DNA from: Sulfurovum sp.
Lineage (GTDB): Bacteria; Campylobacterota; Campylobacteria; Campylobacterales; Sulfurovaceae
Length of the DNA stretch: 41,312 nucleotides
Assembly: GCA_024762315.1 (NCBI GenBank)
Contig: JANTHR010000010.1
Location: forward strand, 1-41,312
Reading direction: 5' to 3'
In this document: in pieces, positions 30,779 to 39,488 of the stretch
Numbering within the stretch: position 1 is the stretch's first letter
Layout of the letters: each line of letters starts with the position of its first letter
Notes under the pieces: generated by a model
The model's input: only the letters and a program-made list of their open reading frames with translations
The model's database searches: none
Told to the model about the DNA's origin: nothing
Position numbers and translations under genes: made by a program

Positions 30779-31930
30779 TTAGTCCATTTGCTTTCTAAGG
30801 AATGTCGGTACATCCAAAATATCTTCGTTATCCGTATAGTCTCCGCCAACAACCATTTTATTCGCAGATCTTAATGTATTGATATTTGAAGTATTGGTAT
30901 TTAAAAGTGATTCCTGCTTTTTAGGTGCAGGTTCAGCAATGGCATTTTTGTCTTCAAACCCGGTTGCCACGATAGTGATCCTTACTTCATCAATATCCAT
31001 ACCTGGATTCGTAGTCGTACCGAAGATCACGGATGCATCTTCGTCCGCACTCTCTTCAACGATACTCATCGCTTCACCGATCTCCATAATAGGATAGTCA
31101 GGATGAATATCAAAGTGTACAAGAACACCCATTGCACCGTCAATCGAGATATTGTCAAGCAGTGGAGACTCGATCGCTGCTTTTGCAGCATCATAGGCTG
31201 CATTCGTGCCTGTAGCATATCCTGCACCCATGAGTGCCAGACCTCTATGGCCCATCACTGTTTTCACATCGGCAAAGTCAAGATTGATGTCGTTTTCACC
31301 ATGTGACAGGATCACTTTAGAGATACCGCCGACTGCCTGCGCAAGAATGTCATCTACCATTCTGAAGCTCTCTTTAATGCCCAGATTCTTCTCTACAATA
31401 GAAAGAAGCTTTTCATTGGGAACAACAATGATGGAGTCACTCTCTCTTTTAAGTTCTTCTAAACCTTCTTTTGCAAGTTTGGTTCTTTTTCTGCCTTCAA
31501 ATTTAAAAGGACTTGTAACGATAGAAACAGTAAGTGCACCCACCTCTTTAGCTGCTTGAGCAATAATAGGTGCTGCACCTGTGCCCGTACCGCCGCCAAG
31601 ACCGGCTGAGATAAAGACAATGTCAGAACCTTCAAGCATTGTTTTGATATCTTCAAAACTTTCAAGTGCCGCTTCTCGACCTTTGTCCGGAACCATACCT
31701 GCACCAAGACCTCTTGTTGCATTGATGCCCAATTGCATCTTGTAGGGTGCCAGTGAGCTGTCCAATGCCTGCGCATCTGTATTGGCCACGATGAGGTCAA
31801 TACTGTGGATGCCCTCCTGTATCATGTGATTGATCATATTACCGCCGCCACCGCCGACACCGATAGCCTTGATCTTTGCACCATTCGTATGACACTTTGT
31901 TTCGACTATATCTATTTCAAACTCTTCCAT
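30779..31930 (-). CDS. ftsZ: Cell division protein FtsZ
   Basis: This 383-residue tubulin homologue forms the cytokinetic Z ring. Residues GVGGGGGNMINHM (24-36), the GTPase signature GGGTGTGAAP at 112-121 and the T7 loop NLDFADVKTVM are intact. A short variable linker leads to the C-terminal peptide DVPTFLRKQMD that binds FtsA. It is 32 bp downstream of ftsA, and a terminator follows. Confidence 0.98.
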   Translation of the reverse strand: MEEFEIDIVETKCHTNGAKIKAIGVGGGGGNMINHMIQEGIHSIDLIVANTDAQALDSSLAPYKMQLGINATRGLGAGMVPDKGREAALESFEDIKTMLEGSDIVFISAGLGGGTGTGAAPIIAQAAKEVGALTVSIVTSPFKFEGRKRTKLAKEGLEELKRESDSIIVVPNEKLLSIVEKNLGIKESFRMVDDILAQAVGGISKVILSHGENDINLDFADVKTVMGHRGLALMGAGYATGTNAAYDAAKAAIESPLLDNISIDGAMGVLVHFDIHPDYPIMEIGEAMSIVEESADEDASVIFGTTTNPGMDIDEVRITIVATGFEDKNAIAEPAPKKQESLLNTNTSNINTLRSANKMVVGGDYTDNEDILDVPTFLRKQMD

Positions 31931-31962
31931 TCTTTCTCCTTTTTATGATGTGAAACACTCTG

Positions 31963-33354
31963 TTAAAAAAGTTGTTTTGCCCAGTTAGCCAACTTTTTCA
32001 ATGGATTGTTATTCTCTTTTCCGATATCAGGCAGATCATCGAAAATGATCGAATTTTCATCATCGGCTTTGCTTGCTTGCCTCTTCTCTTGTTTTGTCTC
32101 TTGAAGCAATTTGTTATCTTTTACCTCACTGACAGTATTGGCGATCTTGATATCGCTGAGATTCTCTTCGTACACATCCTTGGAGTGCAGTAATTCCTGT
32201 TGGAAATTTATCTCATACTGGGTGTGTCCCCCGGCTTTATAGAGGAGCAGTCCTACGACCGTTGAGTATGCAGGGTCCTTCAGTTCATCAAACAATCCCT
32301 CAATATCATGAGGGTAAGCAATGCGTACAGGCATGGCAGGGAAGATTGATTGTGCCAACTCCCTGATGCCTTTGAGCTTGGTCATGCCGCCTGTAAGGAT
32401 GATGCCGGCACCTATCTGTTCTTTAAGGGCAGATTTCTCAAGTGATTTTGCCAGGAGCATCAGTGCTTCTTCGACACGAGAGAAGATAACGGAATGAACG
32501 ATCTCCAATGAGACACCGTTGCGATTCTCTTCATCTCCTATAATAGGAAGTTTGATCACTTCATTACTTGTCTCTACAAGGTTCCCGTGGCGTATTTTTA
32601 CATTTTCTGCTATTTGCAAAGGAGTATGCAGTGCCATGGAAAGGTCGTTGGTAATATGGTTTGAACCGACACCCAGGAAATCATTGTATCTGATGGAGTT
32701 GCCTGTATGGATCACAAGGTTGCTTGTCTGTCCGCCCAAGTCAATGACCGCAACACCCAGTTCCTTTTCATCCTCATCCATGACTGCTATAGCCGAAGCA
32801 TAACCGCTCAACACGATACCGTCTATCTCTACACCGGCAGAACGGACTGCTTTTTTAAGGTTTGAAAGGTTTGATTTTTGCGTCATAATAATATTGACAT
32901 CCACTTCCATACGGGAAGCATTCATGCCGAACGGGTCTTCAATAAAGTCCTGATCATCTACCCTGAAGTTATAGGGAAGTACATGAACCACTTCATATTC
33001 GTTGGGAACGTTTGCATTGTAAAGCGCAGTCTGCATGACACGATTGATCTCTTTGATGGAGATATCTTTATGCGGTATGTTGACAACGCCGGTGGAGTTC
33101 AGGCTTTTGGCATAGGCGTTAGAGATGGAGACTGTAGCAGAAGTGATGTTGCTTCCTGAGATGCGCTTTGCGTCATTGATCGCTTTTTTGATCGCCTTGG
33201 ATGCCAGTTCGATATTGGTAATGGCACCTTTTTTGATCCCTTGGGATTTAGCGATACCATGTCCCTGTATATGGACTTTGGAGTCTTCAATTTCAGCTAT
33301 GATAGCACATATTTTAGTGGAGCCGATATCTATAGCTAAAATTGTGTCACTCAA
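31963..33354 (-). CDS. ftsA: Cell division protein FtsA
   Basis: This 463-residue actin-fold ATPase tethers FtsZ to the membrane. LAIDIGSTKICAIIAE at the N terminus, VAVIDLGGQTSNLVIH (phosphate 2) and GAGIILTGGMTKLKGI (adenosine motif) are clear. A charged linker precedes the C-terminal amphipathic helix NPLKKLANWAKQLF, the expected membrane-targeting sequence. It overlaps the upstream PpiD-like gene by 4 bp, so folding chaperone, FtsA and FtsZ are made from one operon. Confidence 0.97.
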   Translation of the reverse strand: MSDTILAIDIGSTKICAIIAEIEDSKVHIQGHGIAKSQGIKKGAITNIELASKAIKKAINDAKRISGSNITSATVSISNAYAKSLNSTGVVNIPHKDISIKEINRVMQTALYNANVPNEYEVVHVLPYNFRVDDQDFIEDPFGMNASRMEVDVNIIMTQKSNLSNLKKAVRSAGVEIDGIVLSGYASAIAVMDEDEKELGVAVIDLGGQTSNLVIHTGNSIRYNDFLGVGSNHITNDLSMALHTPLQIAENVKIRHGNLVETSNEVIKLPIIGDEENRNGVSLEIVHSVIFSRVEEALMLLAKSLEKSALKEQIGAGIILTGGMTKLKGIRELAQSIFPAMPVRIAYPHDIEGLFDELKDPAYSTVVGLLLYKAGGHTQYEINFQQELLHSKDVYEENLSDIKIANTVSEVKDNKLLQETKQEKRQASKADDENSIIFDDLPDIGKENNNPLKKLANWAKQLF

Positions 33355-34826
33355 TTTGTAAGTCCTCCCATATAAACTTCCGTAGGGTATTTTTTATCTA
33401 ACATCTGAATAAGGTTAGTTTCAAATGTTCTTTGCTTCATTTGATTGACAGTTTGTTTTACAGCTTCTGTCTTGTTTTCATCTAACGGTAGAAGTTTTTG
33501 TTCCATAATATTATAAACTATAACTTTATCCAATACGCTAATAATACCTTTTTCTTTCTTAGATGTAAATAGTTTTTGTAAAAATTGTAAACTTTCCTGT
33601 GAATTAAGCGGTTTCAGGTTGTCATGGTGTTCCAATGTCACAAAATCTGAAACCGTTGCATTGCTTTCATTCAGATTTTTAAGTGTTGATTCAGCCAGTG
33701 CCAAAAGTGCTTCTTTCTTTGCTTGATCAGCATAGTCTTTCGTCACTTTTTCTTTTGCCTCTTCATAGGTCATTACCGAGGGTTCTCTAATAGCGTCTAT
33801 TTTAACTGTAGCATATTTGTCACCCACGATTTTTGGTTTAAGTATGTCACCTTTGTTCTTTTGCTGTATCTCATCCCAAAGTGCTTTGGTCAACTTGGGA
33901 TCACCCAGTGGAAGCGTGAGTGTTTCACTGCTTGCTAGTTTGCCTTTTTTGAAAGCAATATAGCTTTTTTGTGCAGATTTTTTTGTCTTTTTAAGTTTTA
34001 AATCCTGTGTTGCCTTCTCTTTGGCCTCATCAAAGGAGAGTTGCTTGCCCTTAGCATCAGTGTAGTTGAAACTGTTTGCTTCATAAAAGGCTTTCACTTC
34101 ATCCTCTGTAACGGCCGTATCGCTGCTTGGAGTCCAGACAACGGAGAGTTGATATGCTTTTTTTGTCACATAGTTCTCTTTTCTGGACTCCCAATATGCT
34201 TTAAGTTTGCTTTCATCGATTGTTAAGTTGACATCTGAGGGTGACAACACTTTGTAAGCAAGCTTGTCGGCTACATTCATTGCGGCAGAGACTGTTTCGA
34301 TTTCCATTGGAAGGGCATCAACATGCAATAAGGCAAGTGTTTTGTTAAGGATGATCTCTTCTCTGAGTGATTCTTCGAAAGTTTTTGCTTTCAGTCTTTG
34401 ACTTCTTAAATACCCTTGATATATCTCTTTATTGAACACACCGTCTTTTTGAAATGCCTTGATCGTTCCGAGTTTTTCGGCAAGTTCTTTGTCCGAGACA
34501 ATGATACCCGCATCTTTTGCAAAGTTGAGCAGTTTTGCCTGTGTGGCAAGCGTAGCGAAAGCCTGTTTTACGAGACCCATCTCTTTTGCTTTCTTATCAT
34601 CAAGTTTGCCTTGCATCATTTGGTTGTACTGGTTATAAATATTACTGTAAGCCATATTGAGTTTGGTCTGCGGGATCTCTATATCGCCTACTTTTGCTAC
34701 ATTGCCTGCTTTTGAACCAAAGTTGTAGCTTCCCCATCCTACAAAACCTGCACCGATAAATGCTATGGTCGCTATCCATATGGTCCATACAAGATATTTA
34801 TTGTGTTTTTGCATCCAAGTAATCAT
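33351..34826 (-). CDS. Membrane-anchored periplasmic chaperone, PpiD/SurA-like
   Basis: This 491-residue protein begins with one transmembrane helix (YLVWTIWIATIAFIGAGFVGW) and a SurA/PpiD-type N-terminal domain (VAKVGDIEIPQTKLNMAYSN, then helices to about 170). A middle segment near 220-340 may hold a diverged parvulin-like domain (YVTKKAYQLSVVWTP and SFDEAKEKATQDL), but catalytic parvulin motifs are not obvious. PpiD-type proteins assist folding of exported proteins at the Sec translocon. It is the first gene of the ftsA-ftsZ operon and is divergent from bioA. Confidence 0.85.
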   Translation of the reverse strand: MITWMQKHNKYLVWTIWIATIAFIGAGFVGWGSYNFGSKAGNVAKVGDIEIPQTKLNMAYSNIYNQYNQMMQGKLDDKKAKEMGLVKQAFATLATQAKLLNFAKDAGIIVSDKELAEKLGTIKAFQKDGVFNKEIYQGYLRSQRLKAKTFEESLREEIILNKTLALLHVDALPMEIETVSAAMNVADKLAYKVLSPSDVNLTIDESKLKAYWESRKENYVTKKAYQLSVVWTPSSDTAVTEDEVKAFYEANSFNYTDAKGKQLSFDEAKEKATQDLKLKKTKKSAQKSYIAFKKGKLASSETLTLPLGDPKLTKALWDEIQQKNKGDILKPKIVGDKYATVKIDAIREPSVMTYEEAKEKVTKDYADQAKKEALLALAESTLKNLNESNATVSDFVTLEHHDNLKPLNSQESLQFLQKLFTSKKEKGIISVLDKVIVYNIMEQKLLPLDENKTEAVKQTVNQMKQRTFETNLIQMLDKKYPTEVYMGGLTN

Positions 34827-34917
34827 ACTTTATCTACCTTCAATCGAAAAATTTGTACAATATTCTATCGAAATAACCTTATCGTTCATGGTTGAATGAA
34901 TGAAGAATGGAAACAAT

Positions 34918-36225
34918 ATGACAAGTAAAAACAGTGCTATGATGCAACGCGACCTGGAGGTGATCTGGCATCCCTGTACACAGATGAAAGATCATGAGAC
35001 ACTGCCTCTTATCCCTATACGGTCGGGCAAGGGTATTTATCTCTATGATTTTGACGGCAATAGCTATATTGACGCGGTCAGTTCATGGTGGGTGAACCTT
35101 TTTGGACATGCCAATGAAACTATCAACAATAAAGTAAAAGCACAGCTGGATACTTTGGAACATGTACTTTTGGCAGGTTTTACACATGAACCTGCCATTG
35201 AATTGGCACATAAACTTGTTAATATTACACCTCAAAAATTGACAAAAGTATTTTATGTTGACAATGGTTCAAGTGCCGTTGAAGCGGCGTTGAAGATGAG
35301 CTATCATTATCATCTCAACCTTGGAAAGCGTAAACCTCTTTTCCTCTCATTGACAAATTCCTACCATGGTGAGACCATTGGCGCACTTTCTGTAGGTGAT
35401 GTCGCACTCTACAAAGAGACCTACGAACCGCTGCTCATAGCAAACATGCAGGTACCTGTACCGAAAGACCAGAGTGAATCGGCAGCAGATGAAGCGTTGG
35501 CGATCTTGGAAAAAGTGTTGCAGGAAAGATCACATGAGATCGCAGCACTCATACTAGAACCGCTTATTCAGGGAGCAGGGGGGATGCATATGTATCACCC
35601 TGCCTACCTAAAAGGTGCAAGAGTATTGACCAAACAGTATGATGTGCATCTTATAGCAGATGAGATCATGACAGGATTCGGTCGTACAGGAAAAATGTTC
35701 GCCTGTGAACATGCAGATATCTCACCGGATTTCATGACACTCTCCAAAGGGCTCAGTGGAGGATATCTGCCTCTATCTGTAGTGATGACAAGCGATGAAG
35801 TGTACAATGCTTTTTACTGTGACTATAATGAATATAAAGCTTTTTTGCATTCACACAGTTACACAGGAAACCCTCTGGCATGCAGTGCAGCTTTGGCCAC
35901 ATTGGAGATATTTGAACAGAATGATATATTGGGGGAGAATGAGAAAAAACGTGCCTATATCCAAAAGAGAGTTGAGAAGTTCAGATCACTTCCTAACGTC
36001 AAAGAGATACGGCAACAAGGGATGGTCACAGCCATAGAGCTGCAGGGGTATGATGTGAAAGAACGTATAGGGCTGCGCATTTATGAATATGCCTTAAGTC
36101 GGGGGGTTTTGCTAAGACCGCTTGGAAATGTCATCTATTTCATGCCGCCGTATATTATTACAAATGAAGAGATAGATAAAATGATAGAAGTGGCGTATGA
36201 AGGAATAGAAAGGATCATTTCTTAA
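34918..36225 (+). CDS. bioA: Adenosylmethionine-8-amino-7-oxononanoate aminotransferase
   Basis: From ATG 34918 it has 435 residues. It is a class III aminotransferase of biotin synthesis that uses SAM as amino donor. BioA-specific features include IWHPCTQMKDHE at the N terminus, YIDAVSSWWVNLFGHAN, FYVDNGSSAVEAALKMS, LTNSYHGETIGALSVGD, IADEIMTGFGRTGKMFACE and the PLP lysine Lys277 in LSKGLSGGYLPLS. ATG 34918 was favoured over 34900 because GGAA lies 5 bases upstream. Its 3' end overlaps the convergent Sel1 gene by 11 bp. Confidence 0.94.
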   Translation: MTSKNSAMMQRDLEVIWHPCTQMKDHETLPLIPIRSGKGIYLYDFDGNSYIDAVSSWWVNLFGHANETINNKVKAQLDTLEHVLLAGFTHEPAIELAHKLVNITPQKLTKVFYVDNGSSAVEAALKMSYHYHLNLGKRKPLFLSLTNSYHGETIGALSVGDVALYKETYEPLLIANMQVPVPKDQSESAADEALAILEKVLQERSHEIAALILEPLIQGAGGMHMYHPAYLKGARVLTKQYDVHLIADEIMTGFGRTGKMFACEHADISPDFMTLSKGLSGGYLPLSVVMTSDEVYNAFYCDYNEYKAFLHSHSYTGNPLACSAALATLEIFEQNDILGENEKKRAYIQKRVEKFRSLPNVKEIRQQGMVTAIELQGYDVKERIGLRIYEYALSRGVLLRPLGNVIYFMPPYIITNEEIDKMIEVAYEGIERIIS

Positions 36226-37438
36226 GAAAAGAAAAGAACCCCGTGTTCTGTTTGCTGAGCCGTTCATAATGTTCTACAGCTCTTTTAATGCCTAACTCCA
36301 TAGCATCTTTATAAAGAAGTTTCGCTTTTGTGCGGTCTTTGTCAACACCTATACCGTGTTCATAAAACTGGCCTAAGTCACAGATCGCTTCGGGATAGTC
36401 GTCATTCATGGCCAAACCATTGATCAAAACAAAGGCTTCGGGTATGTTTTTTTTAAGAAGATCACCTTTGAAAAGTGCTCTAGCCAACTGAAACCGTGCA
36501 TATTTTGATTCAGTTGCAGCAGTGACCAAAAGTAATTCGGCAGCTTCAGCTTTATTGTCAAGACTAAGTTTGGCAATATGCCCGATGACTTCTTCCACCT
36601 CTTCTTCATTGTAGCCTTCGTGAGAGATCTTTCTAATCCAGGCATCCACTGAAGGAAAATTGTCATCACTGGTTTGTAGGGGAGGGTACTGACTATACAT
36701 ATTTTTGAATTTTTGATCAATATAGGGAATGGCGTTGTATTGTAATGGTGCAGGCTGGGTGTCGTCTGCAGCAGGATATGAAGATTCTTCCGGAGCCAAT
36801 TCCTCTTCTGCAGCATATTTTTCCATGGTGTCCTCGACGATCTGTTTTTCCGCAAGGATCTCTTCTTCTATAGTTTCATCTATAGTGTCAAAGAATGTAT
36901 CTTCAGTTTGGTTCTGTGTAAATACTTCATCTATGGATTGGTTTTCAACAGTATCAAAAAATGTATCTTTTGGAGTGTGTGATATATCCAGTTCTATATT
37001 GTCAGGCAATATCTCATTTGCCTCGACATTGAGTAGATCATCATAGTTCACCTGTTCAGTAGAGAGTTTTTTCGGTTCAGCAACAGGATCAAGGAATGCA
37101 TCAAGGTCATCTATTTTTTGAATGGGTTCTTCTTCTTTTTCAGCTTCTTCAACAAAAAGGTCAAATTCATTGATGATCGCCTGTTCTTCTTTCTTTTGGG
37201 TTTCTTCGTCTTTTTGGGCCGTTCTTTGGAGTATCTCTTCCGTAGGCGTTTCAATGTAAGCAGTAATAAGTCCTTGTGCCTGAGCATAATTTTCTGCTTG
37301 AAGCATAGAGATGATCTCCTGGATCTTGCTGTCTGATCGTAGTATTCCGAGTTTTAGAATTTGAAGTTGTATGGTTTCAATGTCCGTAATGGAGATGGCA
37401 AGGTTAATGATGCTTAATCGTTTTTTTGTTTGATTCAT
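36215..37438 (-). CDS. Sel1-repeat protein with a long acidic linker
   Basis: This 407-residue protein is probably cytoplasmic, since no signal peptide is seen. The N-terminal 60 residues are helical, and about 70-250 is a highly acidic, low-complexity linker containing a repeated motif DTFFDT (KDTFFDTVENQSIDE and EDTFFDTIDETIEE). The C-terminal 150 residues hold helical repeats, the last with Sel1 features (EAICDLGQFYEHGIGVDKDRTKAKLLYKDAMELGIKRAVEHY). Sel1 repeats mediate protein-protein contacts. The partner is unknown. The stop overlaps the convergent bioA. Confidence 0.8.
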   Translation of the reverse strand: MNQTKKRLSIINLAISITDIETIQLQILKLGILRSDSKIQEIISMLQAENYAQAQGLITAYIETPTEEILQRTAQKDEETQKKEEQAIINEFDLFVEEAEKEEEPIQKIDDLDAFLDPVAEPKKLSTEQVNYDDLLNVEANEILPDNIELDISHTPKDTFFDTVENQSIDEVFTQNQTEDTFFDTIDETIEEEILAEKQIVEDTMEKYAAEEELAPEESSYPAADDTQPAPLQYNAIPYIDQKFKNMYSQYPPLQTSDDNFPSVDAWIRKISHEGYNEEEVEEVIGHIAKLSLDNKAEAAELLLVTAATESKYARFQLARALFKGDLLKKNIPEAFVLINGLAMNDDYPEAICDLGQFYEHGIGVDKDRTKAKLLYKDAMELGIKRAVEHYERLSKQNTGFFSFLKK

Positions 37439-37497
37439 ACACTTATCCTATGATAATATTGGGTAAAGTATAGCAAAAATGTGCTTTACATAGCTGT

Positions 37498-38070
37498 TTA
37501 CAAATTTGCACTTAAAGCCAGCAGTCTGCAAGAATTTTCCAAAATAGAGACTTTCTTTGCCATCTCTATAATATCTCTGTCATAGCAGATGACGCCAAAT
37601 CCTTTGATAAGAAGAAGATTTGCATCATGTTTCTGGAAAAACTGTTCTATTTCATAAGGTGCACGCTCCATCCAGTCATCTATATTCTTCGGGTCATAAA
37701 CAACCACTTCGCCTAAAACTTTTTGTCCGTAATAGTCCCGAGGAGAGACTTTTCCGTGCTTCAGTGAAAAAGCTGTGGCATAGGGAGGCATGGTATAGCT
37801 GACATATTTGGCATTAGGAAGAGTCTCATAGATATGTTCATGTATGTGTACATCGGCATTTGCCGTGCTCCACCGGTAATCCCGTTTTTGACAATCGAGC
37901 TTGACAAGGGATTCTTCGAGCACTTCATCCAAAATAGTCTCTTTGGAGTTGATGAGAAAACTGCTGGAACTTATCCTTGCAGAGATCGAACCGTGATATA
38001 CACCAAAAAAGTTTTTGTTGAAAAGCGAGAGTGAAACATGCTTGATATCGTCTATGAGATGTTTATCCAT
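37498..38070 (-). CDS. Class II aldolase/adducin-family protein
   Basis: This 190-residue protein has the family pattern: GVYHGSISARI (substrate loop), HIHEHIYETLPNAKYVSYT with zinc-type histidines, ISPR-like KVSPRDYYG and LLLIKGFGVICYDRDI. Such enzymes include fuculose-phosphate aldolase and methylthioribulose-phosphate dehydratase; the substrate here is not evident. ATG 38070 was chosen because AAAGG lies 8 bases before it. An in-frame ATG at 38088 would fall only about 5 bases after the start predicted from TATAAT (38105-38100) and has no ribosome site. Confidence 0.78.
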   Translation of the reverse strand: MDKHLIDDIKHVSLSLFNKNFFGVYHGSISARISSSSFLINSKETILDEVLEESLVKLDCQKRDYRWSTANADVHIHEHIYETLPNAKYVSYTMPPYATAFSLKHGKVSPRDYYGQKVLGEVVVYDPKNIDDWMERAPYEIEQFFQKHDANLLLIKGFGVICYDRDIIEMAKKVSILENSCRLLALSANL

Positions 38071-38276
38071 AAAAAGAGCCTTTTTCATCTAATTTTGGTA
38101 TTATAGCACTAAAATTAATCAATAGTGAATAATGAATTCCCCATTCCCACGGTTTCCGTGTGAATGTATACATGATGGTATTGCATATATGGAAGTTTGT
38201 TAATCGTTTACAGTGATAATATATGTATTCCCACACAGAGTATGGGAGCAAGAAGGAATGATTTTAAAGGAAAACC

Positions 38277-39209
38277 TTGCAGACACCACACATCCCCGTA
38301 CTACTGGAAGAAGTATTAGAGAGTTTTAATAATGTTAATGAAGGGTACTTTGTGGATTGTACACTTGGATATGCCGGACACAGTTTTGAAATATTAAAAA
38401 AATATCCGCATCTTAAGCATATCGGCATAGACAGAGATGATGAGGCCTTGGCATTTTCCCAAAAACGACTTGAGCCTTTCAAGGAAAGAAGTACACTTTG
38501 CAAAGGTACATTTGCAACAGTCCTTCCTGCCTTGAAGGAGGCTCCGATCACAGCACTGCTTGCAGACTTTGGTGTCTCTTCTTTACAGCTTGACAAAAAA
38601 GAAAGAGGCTTCTCTTTCTCTTCCGAAAATTTAGATATGCGTATGGATGCTTCTGCCTCTTTAAGCGCCTATGAGGTGGTCAATGAATATCCAAAAGAGA
38701 AACTGGAATATATTTTTGATACTTACGGTGAAGTGAGAAGTTTTCGTAAATTAGCGGCTGCTGTAGTAGAAGCAAGAGCCAAGGCACCTATAAAAAGTGC
38801 CAAAGAGTTGAGTGAAATAGCAAAAAAAGTGATCCCGGCAGGAGGAAAGATACACCCTGCAACCCTGATGTTCCAAGCTATTCGCATAGAAGTGAATAAT
38901 GAACTGGGTGAGATAGAAGGTTTGCTTGATGCCATAGAGGCAAGGCATTATAAAGATGAAGTGGTCTCACTCATTACTTTTCACTCTTTGGAAGATCGTC
39001 TGGTAAAGAATCGTTTTAAAAAGTGGAGTACAGCATGTATCTGTGACCCTCAGGCAATGCGATGTACCTGCGGCAAGAACCATGCTTTAGGGAAAGCACT
39101 TTCCCGTAAGCCTGTTACTGCATCAAAAGAAGAACTTAAGATCAATCCCCGAAGCAGGTCTGCAAAACTGAGAAGTTTTAGGTTTACTGCTTCATCAGGA
39201 GTGGTATAG
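38277..39209 (+). CDS. rsmH: 16S rRNA (cytosine(1402)-N4)-methyltransferase
   Basis: This 310-residue protein (formerly MraW) has HIPVLLEEVLE, VDCTLGYAGHSFEIL (SAM loop), HIGIDRDDEALAF, ALLADFGVSSLQLD, RGFSFSSENLDMRMD and FHSLEDRLVKNRFK, all diagnostic. The start is TTG 38277 with AAAGGA upstream at 38267-38272; the nearby ATG 38258 is in another frame. It is followed directly by the FtsL-like gene, the conserved order of the division and cell wall cluster. Confidence 0.95.
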   Translation: MQTPHIPVLLEEVLESFNNVNEGYFVDCTLGYAGHSFEILKKYPHLKHIGIDRDDEALAFSQKRLEPFKERSTLCKGTFATVLPALKEAPITALLADFGVSSLQLDKKERGFSFSSENLDMRMDASASLSAYEVVNEYPKEKLEYIFDTYGEVRSFRKLAAAVVEARAKAPIKSAKELSEIAKKVIPAGGKIHPATLMFQAIRIEVNNELGEIEGLLDAIEARHYKDEVVSLITFHSLEDRLVKNRFKKWSTACICDPQAMRCTCGKNHALGKALSRKPVTASKEELKINPRSRSAKLRSFRFTASSGVV

Positions 39210-39488
39210 ATGACAAGCAAAAAAAAGAAAGCTACACCAAACGGTATTACTTTAGGCATGATAAGTGTTGTGTTGATGTCTGTCACTATTGTACTCATAC
39301 TGGCAATAATCAAGGTATATCTGAGTAACCAGATCTATTATGAAAGTAAAAAAGTCAATAAAATACAGAGGGAAGTTGAAGCACTGAAAGCAGAAAAAGT
39401 AACGCTGCAGCAAAATGTAGAAGCATTGAAATTCAAGAACAGGGTAACTGATACGATATTTGTCATCGATAATATGGAGAACAGATGA
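39210..39488 (+). CDS. ftsL: FtsL-like cell division protein
   Basis: This 92-residue bitopic protein has a basic N terminus, one membrane helix (ITLGMISVVLMSVTIVLILAIIKVYL), and a leucine/valine heptad coiled coil (KVNKIQREVEALKAEKVTLQQNVEALKFK). Size, topology and position immediately after rsmH match FtsL, which complexes with FtsB/FtsQ to activate septal synthesis. Sequence similarity among FtsL proteins is low, so the call relies on architecture and synteny. Its stop overlaps the RND permease start. Confidence 0.72.
   Translation: MTSKKKKATPNGITLGMISVVLMSVTIVLILAIIKVYLSNQIYYESKKVNKIQREVEALKAEKVTLQQNVEALKFKNRVTDTIFVIDNMENR

Noticed and set aside
34843..34873. Two ATCGAAA copies in the ppiD-bioA divergent gap as an operator
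   Set aside because: Seven bases twice, 24 bp apart, is too weak without comparative support.
38258..38276. ATG 38258 as the rsmH start
   Set aside because: It is out of frame with the methyltransferase and its frame stops after 24 codons; TTG 38277 with AAAGGA fits.
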